Origin: Gymnodinialimonas ulvae
GTDB lineage: Bacteria > Pseudomonadota > Alphaproteobacteria > Rhodobacterales > Rhodobacteraceae
Assembly: GCF_037543845.1 (NCBI RefSeq)
Contig: NZ_JBBIFX010000003.1
Location: 1 to 64,000 of the forward strand
Length of the DNA: 64,000 nucleotides
Direction of reading: 5' to 3'
The translations under genes and the position numbers were made by a program. The notes under the pieces are model-generated. The model was not told the origin of the DNA and ran no database searches. It saw only the letters and a list, made by a program, of their open reading frames with translations. Of this stretch, positions 1 to 8,038 are shown in pieces (within the stretch, counting starts at the first letter, position 1; each line of letters begins with the position of its first letter).

Positions 1-3
1 CAT
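1..3 (-). other. possible start codon of a further minus-strand gene
   Basis: On the minus strand the phosphoesterase gene ends with TGA and the next three bases are ATG, at the edge of the window. A GGA-containing stretch lies just upstream. This arrangement is common for the next gene of an operon, so the AAA+/phosphoesterase operon may have a third gene outside the window. Only the start codon is visible, so this could be chance. Confidence 0.25.
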
Positions 4-894
4 TCATTCGGATCCATGGCGGCTCTCCCATGCGCAGGCGTCCCGCAAGTAGGAAATCGGCTCGTCGATCAGCTCTCCAGCGTAGCCGAAAGACACATTC
101 CGGATGTCCGTGCCGTGAACCTGCGCGCGCAGGCGGCGATGCGAATGTCCTAAGAACCATGCGTCTGGTTGGTGGCGCTTGATCATGTCGCCGAGGTCGG
201 AATGGAAACTGGCTGTCAGGCTGTCGACCTTACCCGCGACCGTCGGGTGCGGGCCGTGGTGGGTCACGACCACAGTGTGACCTGCAGCACCGATTGGGTG
301 CGGCGCGGCCAGTGCCGCCTCCAGCCATGCCCTATGATCAAGGTGGAGGTTCAGCGTATCGATCGGCCTGATGCGGCGCGGAGGTCGCATCGGACTGACA
401 TCTGCCAAATAGGCGTCCGGGTCCGTCGGTGCGGTGATGAGATCGTAATCCCGCATAGCGCGCTGTGCGGTCTGCATCGCGTCCGTCAGATCATTTGTAA
501 GGTTGAAGTCGGTCCACAGCGTACAGCAGATCAGCCGTGTGTCGCCGTGCAACAGGACCTGCTTCTGGACGAAGTGCGCGCCTGCCTTGCGTGCCGCATC
601 TGCAAGGTGCGCATCGTCGTCGAGGCTGCCGTGGTAGTAATCGTGGTTGCCGGGCAGCGCGTAGATCTGCTCAGGTGGGATGAACTCGGACAGGTACTGG
701 AACACGTTGGGCCAGTTGCGGGACGGACCGTTCGTCAGATCGCCTGCCAGGATCAACGCGTCGGCGTTCCACAGGATGTCTTCGAGGCCCCACATCTTGA
801 TCGGATCAATGGCATATCGGTAGTAGCTGTCGAAATGCAGGTCCGAGAGGATCGCGAGGGTGCCGCTTTGGAACGGGATTGTCATCGGGGTCAT
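4..894 (-). CDS. calcineurin-like metallophosphoesterase
   Basis: This 296-residue protein has the full set of calcineurin-like phosphoesterase metal-binding motifs: D-x-H at residues 18-20 (SDLH), GD at 51-52 (AGDLT), GNHD at about 82-85, a histidine pair near 211 (THHGPH) and a C-terminal GHSH near 250. It has no signal peptide or membrane segment, so it is probably cytoplasmic. The family hydrolyses phosphomonoesters or phosphodiesters, including nucleotides and nucleic acids; the substrate here cannot be read from sequence. The gene starts 10 bp after the stop of the AAA+ ATPase gene on the same strand, so the two are very probably co-transcribed. An ATG directly follows its stop codon at the window edge. 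Confidence 0.9.
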   Translation of the reverse strand: MTPMTIPFQSGTLAILSDLHFDSYYRYAIDPIKMWGLEDILWNADALILAGDLTNGPSRNWPNVFQYLSEFIPPEQIYALPGNHDYYHGSLDDDAHLADAARKAGAHFVQKQVLLHGDTRLICCTLWTDFNLTNDLTDAMQTAQRAMRDYDLITAPTDPDAYLADVSPMRPPRRIRPIDTLNLHLDHRAWLEAALAAPHPIGAAGHTVVVTHHGPHPTVAGKVDSLTASFHSDLGDMIKRHQPDAWFLGHSHRRLRAQVHGTDIRNVSFGYAGELIDEPISYLRDACAWESRHGSE

Positions 895-904
895 GGCGTT
901 CTGC

Positions 905-2005
905 TCAGTGCAGCATCGGCTGGTTGGCCAGGGTCTCGGCGCGGTCGAGCATTCGGGCCACAGTCCGCAGGCTCAGGCGGGCGCGTGAGATCGCGCCGCA
1001 GTCGAAGACGTCGACGAGGGCAGCCACAGCCGTTCCCGGCAGGCCACGGCGTGCGCCTTCGGCAACGGCGAAGTCGCGGAGCTGCGCGACGGTCAAATCG
1101 GGTAGATCGAGAACCACACAGCGGCTCTGAAACGGTTCTGGCAGTCCATCGCGACCATTGGCCGTTATGATCCAGTTGACCCATGACATGTCGAACTTTA
1201 CCTGGAAGTAAGGACATTGCCAGGTTGCGGCCGTCATTCGCTCCATCAGCGGCAGCAGCGCATCGGTCAGCGTATGTCGCGATCCTCTGGTGGAATACAC
1301 CTCGTCGGCCTTCTCAATCTCGTCGACGATCACGGGCGGGCCAGCGTGTCGATGTTCAAGCACCGTCGTCACGAGCTTGCCTGCATGCGCGCTACCCCAG
1401 CCCCGCTGTGATCCGGTCAATGCAAACGATGCGGGTTCGTTCGTGGCGTCGAACTTCACCGTGGGTACGGCCAAATGATGCGCCAGCCGCCGCGCCCAAT
1501 AACTCTTACCGATTCCGGCGGGACCGTTCAGCACGAGTGGGGTGAAGCGGACACCCGCAAGACCATCGCGGGCCGAAGCCCGAAGCCCATGCCAGACCTC
1601 TTCCGTGGCGCGCGCCATCCAGGGCATCTCGGCGTGCAAGACGGCGGCGATCTCATCAGCCTCATGTTCCGACTCCACCCTCGCAACAGGCAGCCCACCA
1701 CGCAGAGCGGTTAGGCGAGTGCGGTTCTCCTCGGAAAGATGCGACATGCCAGTCGAGGCTTGCAGGCGATCGCGATAGGTCATCGCGCGCCGCCGGATGC
1801 GGGTTCTGTCCGCATCCTCGAGCATCTCGAAGCTCATTTTCAGATCATCCTCGGTGATCAATCCGGCCTCATGCGCCGCGTCCTGATGCTCCTTTCGAAG
1901 CCTGCGGAGGAATTTCTTCAAACGGTCCTCGACCTCCCGAACCGAAGGGATGTGGTCGAGGAAATTAAGATCGTGAAACGGGATGGTCGTTGTCGAACGG
2001 GTCAT
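905..2005 (-). CDS. AAA+ family ATPase, Lon-like core without protease domain
   Basis: This 366-residue protein has a classical AAA+ core: Walker A GPAGIGKS at 161-168, Walker B VIVDEIEK at about 225-232, sensor-1 asparagine in WIITANG at 278-284, and a candidate arginine finger in FQSRC near 294. About 150 N-terminal residues, rich in charged residues and probably helical, match no domain I recognise. The core resembles the ATPase module of Lon or MoxR-like proteins, but there is no serine-lysine protease domain. The start is supported by AAAGGA about 8 bp upstream. It is the first gene of an operon with the phosphoesterase. A GAAC-N7-GAAC repeat lies about 100 bp upstream, so DNA-damage control is possible. 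The function is unknown. Confidence 0.85.
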   Translation of the reverse strand: MTRSTTTIPFHDLNFLDHIPSVREVEDRLKKFLRRLRKEHQDAAHEAGLITEDDLKMSFEMLEDADRTRIRRRAMTYRDRLQASTGMSHLSEENRTRLTALRGGLPVARVESEHEADEIAAVLHAEMPWMARATEEVWHGLRASARDGLAGVRFTPLVLNGPAGIGKSYWARRLAHHLAVPTVKFDATNEPASFALTGSQRGWGSAHAGKLVTTVLEHRHAGPPVIVDEIEKADEVYSTRGSRHTLTDALLPLMERMTAATWQCPYFQVKFDMSWVNWIITANGRDGLPEPFQSRCVVLDLPDLTVAQLRDFAVAEGARRGLPGTAVAALVDVFDCGAISRARLSLRTVARMLDRAETLANQPMLH

Positions 2006-2085
2006 GGCCGAGTCCTTTCAAGGCGCAATACGGAGCTTGCGCGGTCGCCCCGTGCCGAAGATCAGCGAGGCTATGAGTGAAGAAA

Positions 2086-2116
2086 GGTTCCGGAACCTGT
2101 GGAACTTTTAGTGAAC
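2086..2116 (-). promoter_or_regulatory. candidate LexA/SOS box upstream of the AAA+ operon
   Basis: Read on the + strand, GAAC at 2102-2105 and GAAC at 2113-2116 are separated by exactly 7 bases. On the minus strand, which carries the downstream operon, this is GTTC-N7-GTTC, the form bound by LexA of Rhodobacter-type alphaproteobacteria. A third GAAC lies at 2093-2096, and GGTTCCGGAACC at 2086-2097 is a perfect 12-bp palindrome. The cluster is 80-110 bp upstream of the AAA+ ATPase start. The nearest gene on the other side, nrdJ, is transcribed toward this site and ends before it, so it is not the target. Two short repeats can occur by chance. Confidence 0.5.
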
Positions 2117-2212
2117 ATATATGCTGTGGATCAACCCCGGGGCCGGCTGAGCCCGCTGGCGGAAGCAGTGTGGCACGGCTCACACCTCACTTCCGCGTAA
2201 CCCGCTGATATC

Positions 2213-2245
2213 AAAAAAAATCACCGAAAGCCGCGCTTCCGATGG
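2213..2245 (-). terminator. rho-independent terminator of nrdJ
   Basis: On the minus strand, an approximately 10-bp stem (with two G-U pairs) and a GCG loop covers 2222-2245 and is followed by a run of eight T (2220-2213). It lies about 90 bp after the nrdJ stop, in the right orientation to end nrdJ transcription before the AAA+ operon. The 2006-2333 gap therefore holds this terminator and the SOS-like repeat. I see no gene in it. Confidence 0.75.
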
Positions 2246-2333
2246 CCATTTGAAGTGTGTCGAGAGGTCAAAAAACCTCCCGAATGGACACGTTATGCTA
2301 TGTTAAACATCTTCCACGCGCCGAAAGGCCATG

Positions 2334-4901
2334 TCAGCCGCACTTGGAATGGCCACACGAGCCGCAGGTCAGGCAGCCTTCGACCATCCGCAGGTCGTAT
2401 TGCCCACAGGACGGACAGGCCGGGCCGGGGCGGTTGCCGAGGTTGACGACTTGGGCCTGCGGATCGGATTTGAGGCCCATCCCCTCGCCCGCGAGAAAGC
2501 CGGTGGCGATCATGTGCTTTTCGATGACGCCGCCGATGGCCGCGAGGATGGAAGGCACGTATTTGCCCTGCATCCAGGCCCCGCCGCGCGGATCGAACAC
2601 GGCCTTGAGCTCCTCGACCACGAAGCTGACGTCCCCGCCGCGCCGGAACACGGCGGAGATCATCCGGGTCAGCGCGACGGTCCAGGCGAAATGCTCCATG
2701 TTCTTGGAATTGATGAAGACTTCGAACGGGCGGCGGTGTCCGTTCAGCACGATGTCGTTGATCGTGATGTAGAGCGCATGTTCGCTGTCGGGCCATTTGA
2801 CCTTGTAGGTATTGCCTTCGAGTTCCGAGGGCCGGTCGAGCGGTTCGGACATGTAGACGACTTCGCTGGACCCGGAGGCCACGTCGCGCAGGCTGGTGGC
2901 GACCTCACCGCTTTGAGCGGAGGGCTGCCCCGGGCCGCGGGTGGGGGCATTGCCCCCGCCCGGGGGGGCGGTCGGGGGCAGCCCGGCGGTGCCGCCGGGC
3001 GTGTCGCCGAACAGGAGCCAAGCTGGATCAACTGCAAGTTTTTTTGCGATTTTTTCAGCGTGCCGACGAGGCAGTTCGCGACTATCAATTTCGAGAGACG
3101 CGATTTGGGAACGGCTTAGGTTGACGGCCTCCGCGAGTTCAACTTGGGTTAAACCTGCGGCTTGGCGAGCCGTTTTCATTCGGGCTCCGACGGTATTTTT
3201 AACCTGCTCCTCTGACACGCTCAACACACTGCCCGTCACATCGTTCGGGCGGTACGTCGTGCAGCCCTTGCAGCCGGTCGCATAGGCCTCGGCGTAGACG
3301 TCCTTGAAGGCCTCGAAGCTGATGTCAGCGGGGACGTTGATGGTTTTGGAGATGGAACTGTCGACCCAGGGCTGCGCGGCGGCCTGCATACGGACGTGGT
3401 CCATTGGCGCAAGGGTCTGGGCGGTGACGAAATATTCGGGCAAAGGCGTATCGCCGTGAAGGTCGCGCCAGGCCTGGACGGCGAAATCGACGACCTCTTC
3501 TTCTGTCCGTGTGCCATCGGGTTGCAGAACCTTGCGGGTGTAGGAATTGGCGAATATCGGCTCGATCCCGGACGACACATTGCCCGCGAAAAGCGAGATC
3601 GTGCCTGTGGGCGCGATAGAGGTCAGCAGCGCGTTGCGCAGGCCATGTTCGGCAATCAGCGCCTGCACATCCGCATCCAAGCGCCGGATCATCGGGGCCT
3701 GCGCATAGGCGTCTGCATCGAACAGCGGGAAGGCGCCTTTCTCCTGCGCGAGAAGGGCCGAGGCGCGGTAGGAGGCGTTGGCGATGCGGGCCATCCATGC
3801 CTCGGTCAGGGCGACGGCCTCGTCCGAGCCGTAGCGCACGCCGCACATCGCCAGCGCATCGGCAAGGCCGGTCACGCCAAGACCGATCCGACGCTTGGCC
3901 TGCGCCTCGGCGCGCTGCGCATCCAGCGGGAAGCGCGAGGCATCGACAACGTTGTCCATCATGCGGATCGCGGTGGCGACCAGATCGTCAAGAGCGGCAT
4001 CGGGGATCGTGCCGCCCTCAAACGGGGCCTCGACCAGACGCGCAAGGTTAACGGAGCCGAGAAGGCACGCGCCATAGGGCGGCAAAGGTTGCTCGCCGCA
4101 AGGGTTGGTTGCGGCGATGGTCTCGGCGTAGTTGAGGTTGTTTTCGGCGTTGATGCGGTCGATGAAAATCACGCCCGGCTCGGCATAATCGTAGGTCGCG
4201 CGCATCATCTTGTCCCACAGATCGCGGGCCTGCACGGTGCGGTAAGTCTTGCCGTCGAAGACAAGATCCCAAGGTGAGTCTTGCTGGACCGCTTCCATGA
4301 ACGGGTCGGTGGCCAGCACGGAGACATTGAACATACGCAGGCGTGCGGGGTCCTGTTTCGCCTCGATAAACGCCTCGATATCGGGATGGTCGCAGCGCAG
4401 CGTCGCCATCATCGCACCCCGGCGCGAGCCCGCCGACATGATCGTGCGGCACATCGCATCCCACACATCCATGAAGCTGAGCGGGCCGGAGGCGTCCGCG
4501 GCCACACCCTTCACATCCGCGCCCTTGGGTCGGATGGTCGAGAAATCATAGCCGATCCCGCCGCCCTGCTGCATCGTCAACGCGGCCTCGCGGAGCATGT
4601 CGAAAATGCCACCCATGCTGTCGGGCACGGTCCCCATGACGAAGCAGTTGAACAGCGTCACCGACCGCCCCGTGCCCGCCCCCGCCACGATACGCCCGGC
4701 GGGTAGGTATTTGAAATTCTCCAACGCGGCATAGAACCGGTCGGAGGAGGTGGCTTTGTCGGCCTCAACCTCGGCCAAGGCGTCCGCAATGCGCCGCCAT
4801 GTATCCTCGACGCTTTGATCCATGGGGGTGCCATCCGCCTCCTTGAGACGATATTTCATATCCCAGATCTGCTCGGCGATGGGGGCGGCAAAGCGGGTCA
4901 C
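2334..4901 (-). CDS. nrdJ: adenosylcobalamin-dependent (class II) ribonucleotide reductase with inserted XRE domain
   Basis: This enzyme reduces ribonucleotides to deoxyribonucleotides using coenzyme B12. The catalytic barrel, including NPCGEQPLPPYGAC and the TGCKGCTTYRPND stretch, fills residues 1 to about 560. A conserved tail follows, ending in a cysteine-rich Zn-type segment (CPSCGQ and CLTCGSCGHSKCG). I place the start at GTG 4901, not at the upstream in-frame codons, because AAGGAG lies 8 bp before it and the protein then begins VTRFAAPIAEQIW as in relatives; this gives 855 residues. The oddity is residues about 567-675: between the core and the tail there is a complete XRE-type helix-turn-helix (about 567-633) followed by a Pro/Gly-rich linker. 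Relatives normally have only a short variable linker here. The reading frame is intact throughout. A terminator follows at 2213-2245. Confidence 0.95.
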   Translation of the reverse strand: MTRFAAPIAEQIWDMKYRLKEADGTPMDQSVEDTWRRIADALAEVEADKATSSDRFYAALENFKYLPAGRIVAGAGTGRSVTLFNCFVMGTVPDSMGGIFDMLREAALTMQQGGGIGYDFSTIRPKGADVKGVAADASGPLSFMDVWDAMCRTIMSAGSRRGAMMATLRCDHPDIEAFIEAKQDPARLRMFNVSVLATDPFMEAVQQDSPWDLVFDGKTYRTVQARDLWDKMMRATYDYAEPGVIFIDRINAENNLNYAETIAATNPCGEQPLPPYGACLLGSVNLARLVEAPFEGGTIPDAALDDLVATAIRMMDNVVDASRFPLDAQRAEAQAKRRIGLGVTGLADALAMCGVRYGSDEAVALTEAWMARIANASYRASALLAQEKGAFPLFDADAYAQAPMIRRLDADVQALIAEHGLRNALLTSIAPTGTISLFAGNVSSGIEPIFANSYTRKVLQPDGTRTEEEVVDFAVQAWRDLHGDTPLPEYFVTAQTLAPMDHVRMQAAAQPWVDSSISKTINVPADISFEAFKDVYAEAYATGCKGCTTYRPNDVTGSVLSVSEEQVKNTVGARMKTARQAAGLTQVELAEAVNLSRSQIASLEIDSRELPRRHAEKIAKKLAVDPAWLLFGDTPGGTAGLPPTAPPGGGNAPTRGPGQPSAQSGEVATSLRDVASGSSEVVYMSEPLDRPSELEGNTYKVKWPDSEHALYITINDIVLNGHRRPFEVFINSKNMEHFAWTVALTRMISAVFRRGGDVSFVVEELKAVFDPRGGAWMQGKYVPSILAAIGGVIEKHMIATGFLAGEGMGLKSDPQAQVVNLGNRPGPACPSCGQYDLRMVEGCLTCGSCGHSKCG
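2871..3203 (-). other. in-frame insertion in nrdJ: XRE helix-turn-helix plus Pro/Gly linker
   Basis: This segment encodes about 110 extra residues of NrdJ. The first part (3203-3003) reads as an XRE/Cro helix-turn-helix: ARMKTARQAAGLTQVELAEA, then a recognition-helix-like stretch SRSQIASLEIDSRELP and a third part ending DPAWLLFGD. The DNA there is visibly AT-richer than the rest of nrdJ and includes A7 and A6 runs on the coding strand. The second part (about 3000-2880) is extremely G/C-rich with gggggcattgccccc-type inverted repeats and encodes Pro/Gly/Ala/Thr residues. The two halves differ in composition from each other and from the gene, suggesting separate origins. The role is unknown. 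Confidence 0.75.
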
Positions 4902-5045
4902 GGGCACTACTCCTTGGGTGGAACGGAAAGAGAACATCAAGATAGGCGAAATAGAGCGATTCCGCAAACTTGCAATCGGCGTCGCTTTTCACAAAGCGAA
5001 TCTCTCCGAATTCGGGTCTGTTTGGAGGCCTAGGGAGGCAAGATC

Positions 5046-5738
5046 ATGACCCACCGACCCGAGTTCCGCGCCAACGGCTACGCCGTTTTGCCCGACCCGA
5101 TCCCGGGCCGCGATCTGACTGCACTGCGCGCCGCGGCAGACGTTTTGATCGCCGAGCCTGCCGCAGCCGACGGTGGCAATCACGACATCAACCGCGGGTC
5201 GGACCGGCAATTCCTGCACAAGCGGCACGCGGATTTTCCGGAGGTCGAGCGGTTTCTGTTCAGCCCGTTGATGCGGGACGTCACGCAGATTGCGCTGGGT
5301 GAGCCGCACCTGTTCAATGAGCAATTCGTGGTGAAGGGGCCGCGCACCGGGGCCAGTTTCGCCTGGCACCAGGACGGGGCGTATGTGCCGTTTTCGCATC
5401 GGCCCTACCTGTCGGTCTGGATCGCATTGGACGACACGACGCTTGAGAACGGGGCCTTGTCGATCCTGCCGCGTGATCTCGACGCGCAGCCTGGGATCGA
5501 CCCGCATCGCTGGGACGAGGTCGGCAAGGAGAAGGTCGGATATGACGGTCCCGACGAGGGGGTTGCCCTGCCCTGCCAGGCGGGCACGATGATCCTGTTC
5601 TCGTCGCTGACGCTGCATCGGTCGGGCGCGAACACGACGGAGCGGCCCCGGCGGGCGTATTTGGCGCAATATTCCGATGGCCCGATCCTAGATCCATCCA
5701 CAGGAAATTCGCGCAATTTCGCCAAACCCCTCCCCTAA
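5046..5738 (+). CDS. phytanoyl-CoA dioxygenase (PhyH) family protein
   Basis: This 230-residue protein is an Fe(II)/2-oxoglutarate-dependent oxygenase of the PhyH family. The metal-binding H-x-D is visible in FAWHQDGAYVPF (residues about 104-115), and the distal histidine lies in LTLHRSGANTTERPRRAYL, which also supplies arginines for 2-oxoglutarate. A GGGAGG ribosome-binding site precedes the ATG. The gene diverges from nrdJ with about 145 bp between them. PhyH proteins hydroxylate a wide range of substrates, and neither the sequence nor the neighbours identifies this one. Confidence 0.88.
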   Translation: MTHRPEFRANGYAVLPDPIPGRDLTALRAAADVLIAEPAAADGGNHDINRGSDRQFLHKRHADFPEVERFLFSPLMRDVTQIALGEPHLFNEQFVVKGPRTGASFAWHQDGAYVPFSHRPYLSVWIALDDTTLENGALSILPRDLDAQPGIDPHRWDEVGKEKVGYDGPDEGVALPCQAGTMILFSSLTLHRSGANTTERPRRAYLAQYSDGPILDPSTGNSRNFAKPLP

Positions 5739-5809
5739 AGGCCGGGCGAAGGCTTGCCCTGCGCCGTCAGCCTGCTAGCCTTGTCCCCCACATCATCGGG
5801 GGATGAGAC

Positions 5810-6241
5810 TTGGCCGACACCATACATCTTGTGAAACTCTGCGTCGGCGCAGAGAAGGTGGAAGACCTTCTGGATTGGCAGGCCAACGCCCGGGCGAAAG
5901 GCCCCGACGGGCTGCCGCGCCATGTCACGCGGATGTGGCCGAAACGCGCGGATCAGATCCTGGACGGCGGGTCGCTTTATTGGGTGTTCAAGGGGTTGGT
6001 CCTGTGCCGCCAACCGATCGTGCGGCTCGACCCTGTAGATCGGGGCGACGGCATCAACCGCTGCGGCATCGTGCTTGACCCCGAGGTGGTGCGCGTTGCC
6101 GCAACGCCGAGACGCCCGTTCCAGGGCTGGCGCTACCTGCAGCCGGGCGATGCACCACGGGACCTGCCCAAGGGCCGCGAAACGCAGCAGCCTCTGCCCC
6201 CGCAACTCGAAAACGCGCTGGCCGAAATCGGCGTCTTGTAG
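5810..6241 (+). CDS. DUF1489 family protein
   Basis: This 143-residue soluble protein matches my recollection of DUF1489, a small conserved family of alphaproteobacteria without a known activity. Recognisable features are the start ADTIHLVKLCVGAEKVEDL, the central HVTRMWPKRADQIL and the C-terminal RPFQGWRYL. Translation probably starts at TTG 5810, which gives the conserved N-terminus; the nearby ATG at 5803 is in another frame. It converges with hisG, with only 10 bp between the stop codons. I infer no function. Confidence 0.8.
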   Translation: MADTIHLVKLCVGAEKVEDLLDWQANARAKGPDGLPRHVTRMWPKRADQILDGGSLYWVFKGLVLCRQPIVRLDPVDRGDGINRCGIVLDPEVVRVAATPRRPFQGWRYLQPGDAPRDLPKGRETQQPLPPQLENALAEIGVL

Positions 6242-6251
6242 GAACGTGGGG

Positions 6252-6944
6252 CTAGGCCGCTTTCGCCAACAAGTCCTGCAATTCCGCCTGCGCCGCACGG
6301 GCCGTGTCCGTCCAATTCGCCATACGCGACCGGAAGAGCGTCGCCTCGGAGCGGTGGATCAGACCATCTTCGAGAATGCGCAGGTGGTTGGCGCGCAGCG
6401 TCTCGCCGGTCGAGGTGATGTCGGCGATGGCCTCGGCATTGCCGTGGGCGACGGTCCCTTCGGTCGCGCCCTGGCTGTCGACCAAACGGTAATCGGCCAC
6501 ACCCGCATCGCGCAGGAAATCGCGCACCAGACGATGGTATTTCGTTGCAATCCTAAGGCGTTGGCCCTGCGCCGCACGAAAATCGGCGGCGACGGCGTCA
6601 AGGTCATCAAGCGTGCGGACATCGACCCACCACGCGGGCACCGCAATAATCAGATCAGCGTGCCCGAACCCCATCTCGGCCAGCACTTCGACCGATTGAT
6701 CCCAAGCCGGGATGCGTTCCTGCACCAGATCACTTCCGGTGACGCCGAGATGCAGGCGCCCGGCAGCCAGTTCGCGGGGGATTTCGCCCGCACTCATCAG
6801 GCGCAGGTCAACCGGCAGGCCGGCAACCTCGGCGCCGTAATCGCGGTCCGAACCAGTGCGCCGCATCTCAATCCCGCGCGCGGCAAACCACGTGAAGGTC
6901 TTCTCCATCAACCGGCCTTTGGACGGTACTCCAAGCGTAATCAT
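6252..6944 (-). CDS. hisG: ATP phosphoribosyltransferase catalytic subunit
   Basis: This enzyme carries out the first step of histidine biosynthesis, joining ATP and PRPP to phosphoribosyl-ATP. At 230 residues it is the short form (HisGS), which lacks the C-terminal regulatory domain and needs HisZ. Family features are the N-terminal LGVPSKGRLMEKT, a central PAWWVDVRTLDDLDAVAAD and the PRPP-loop region VDSQGATEGTVAHGNAEAIA. Its start overlaps the hisZ stop by 4 bp (ATGA), giving translational coupling in the order hisS-hisZ-hisG. Feedback inhibition by histidine would act through HisZ. Confidence 0.95.
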   Translation of the reverse strand: MITLGVPSKGRLMEKTFTWFAARGIEMRRTGSDRDYGAEVAGLPVDLRLMSAGEIPRELAAGRLHLGVTGSDLVQERIPAWDQSVEVLAEMGFGHADLIIAVPAWWVDVRTLDDLDAVAADFRAAQGQRLRIATKYHRLVRDFLRDAGVADYRLVDSQGATEGTVAHGNAEAIADITSTGETLRANHLRILEDGLIHRSEATLFRSRMANWTDTARAAQAELQDLLAKAA

Positions 6945-8038
6945 GCCTTGCCCCCCCGCAGAGCGTGGACCTGTTCGGGTCGGATCACGCCACCGACGGC
7001 CGGAATTTCGCGCCCGCCGCCAAGCTGACGGGTCAGGGCATCGTAGCGCCCACCCGTGGCCAGCGGCGGCGCGCCGGGGGTCGGCCCCAGAAGGCCGAAT
7101 ACGAAACCGTCGTAATATTCCATCTGGGTGCGCCCGTAGGACGCTTCAAAGGGGATGTCTTCGACGGCGACGCCCGCATCGCGCAAGACAGCAACCCTCG
7201 CGGCGAAGCGTGCGACGGCAGGTTGCAGGCCAGGCAAATCCACGGCGAAATTCTGCAAGGCGACCGACGCCTCCGACAGCGGCACCTTGAGCGCCAGAAG
7301 GCTGATCAAGGCGTCGGCTTGCACCGCATCAAGAGGGTCAGCCTCCGCCTCGGCACGCAGGCGATCCAGCCGCGACGCCAGATCATCCGTGGTGCGCAAT
7401 CCGATCGGGGGGCCAGCCTGCGCAATCATCGCCGCAAGGCCCTGCTCCGCGGCTGCGGCAAGGTACGCTGCCCGCCCCTTGGGTGCGGAGGCGGCCCCGG
7501 TGAACCGATCCAGCAGCGCCCGAAACCGACGCGGACGCCAGACATGACGGCGCAGCGCGGCCTTGCGCGCATCGGTCGTCCCGAGCGCTTCGATTGCAGC
7601 CAAAAGCACGCCGATATCGCCAGTCACAGCACGAACCGGCAGCCCATCGAGCGCCTTGAGCATGAGGGAAAACACCTCTGCATCGGCTTGCAGCGGATTG
7701 GCACGGTCAAAGACTTCGTACCCCAGTTGCAGGTACTCCGTTGGCCGCCCGCTGCCGGCATCCTGCATGCGGAAGACTTCGCCCAGATAGGAGTAACGCG
7801 CGGGCTCCGCGCCGCCGTCCATGTGCATCTGCACGACCGGCACGGTGAAGTCCGGGCGCAGCATCAGTTCGCCCCGGTCAGGGTCGTGGGTTGTGAACGC
7901 GCGGCCCCGGATATCTTCGCCATAGAGGTCCAGCAGCGTGTCGGCGCTGACCAGCATCGGCGCGTCCACCGGAATGGCCCCGGCGAAGATGGCCTGAAGC
8001 GCCTCTGCCTCGGCCCGGATGTCGGATTTGGACGTCAC
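6941..8038 (-). CDS. hisZ: ATP phosphoribosyltransferase regulatory subunit
   Basis: This is a 365-residue histidyl-tRNA-synthetase paralogue without tRNA charging activity that forms the HisG-HisZ complex required by short HisG. It keeps the class II synthetase fold (for example RGRAFTTHDPDRGELMLRPD near residue 60, and YYDGFVFGLLGPTPGAPPLA followed by a GGRYD motif near the end) but has no anticodon-binding domain. Its start overlaps the end of hisS by 4 bp, and its end overlaps hisG by 4 bp. Placing hisZ directly after true hisS fits their shared ancestry. The sequence is typical and the assignment is firm. Confidence 0.94.
   Translation of the reverse strand: MTSKSDIRAEAEALQAIFAGAIPVDAPMLVSADTLLDLYGEDIRGRAFTTHDPDRGELMLRPDFTVPVVQMHMDGGAEPARYSYLGEVFRMQDAGSGRPTEYLQLGYEVFDRANPLQADAEVFSLMLKALDGLPVRAVTGDIGVLLAAIEALGTTDARKAALRRHVWRPRRFRALLDRFTGAASAPKGRAAYLAAAAEQGLAAMIAQAGPPIGLRTTDDLASRLDRLRAEAEADPLDAVQADALISLLALKVPLSEASVALQNFAVDLPGLQPAVARFAARVAVLRDAGVAVEDIPFEASYGRTQMEYYDGFVFGLLGPTPGAPPLATGGRYDALTRQLGGGREIPAVGGVIRPEQVHALRGGKA

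Noticed and set aside
3036..3056. A7/A6 runs in nrdJ as a programmed slippage site
   Set aside because: No alternative frame continues usefully after the runs, and the main frame is intact.
4700..4725. gggtaggtatttgaaat in nrdJ, similar to the element core
   Set aside because: It encodes the conserved NFKYLPAGR of NrdJ and has no hairpin, so it is a chance match.
4902..5045. B12 riboswitch upstream of nrdJ (and of cobP at 49744-49847)
   Set aside because: The gaps are about 145 and 105 bp and lack a recognisable B12-box; they are too short for the usual structure.
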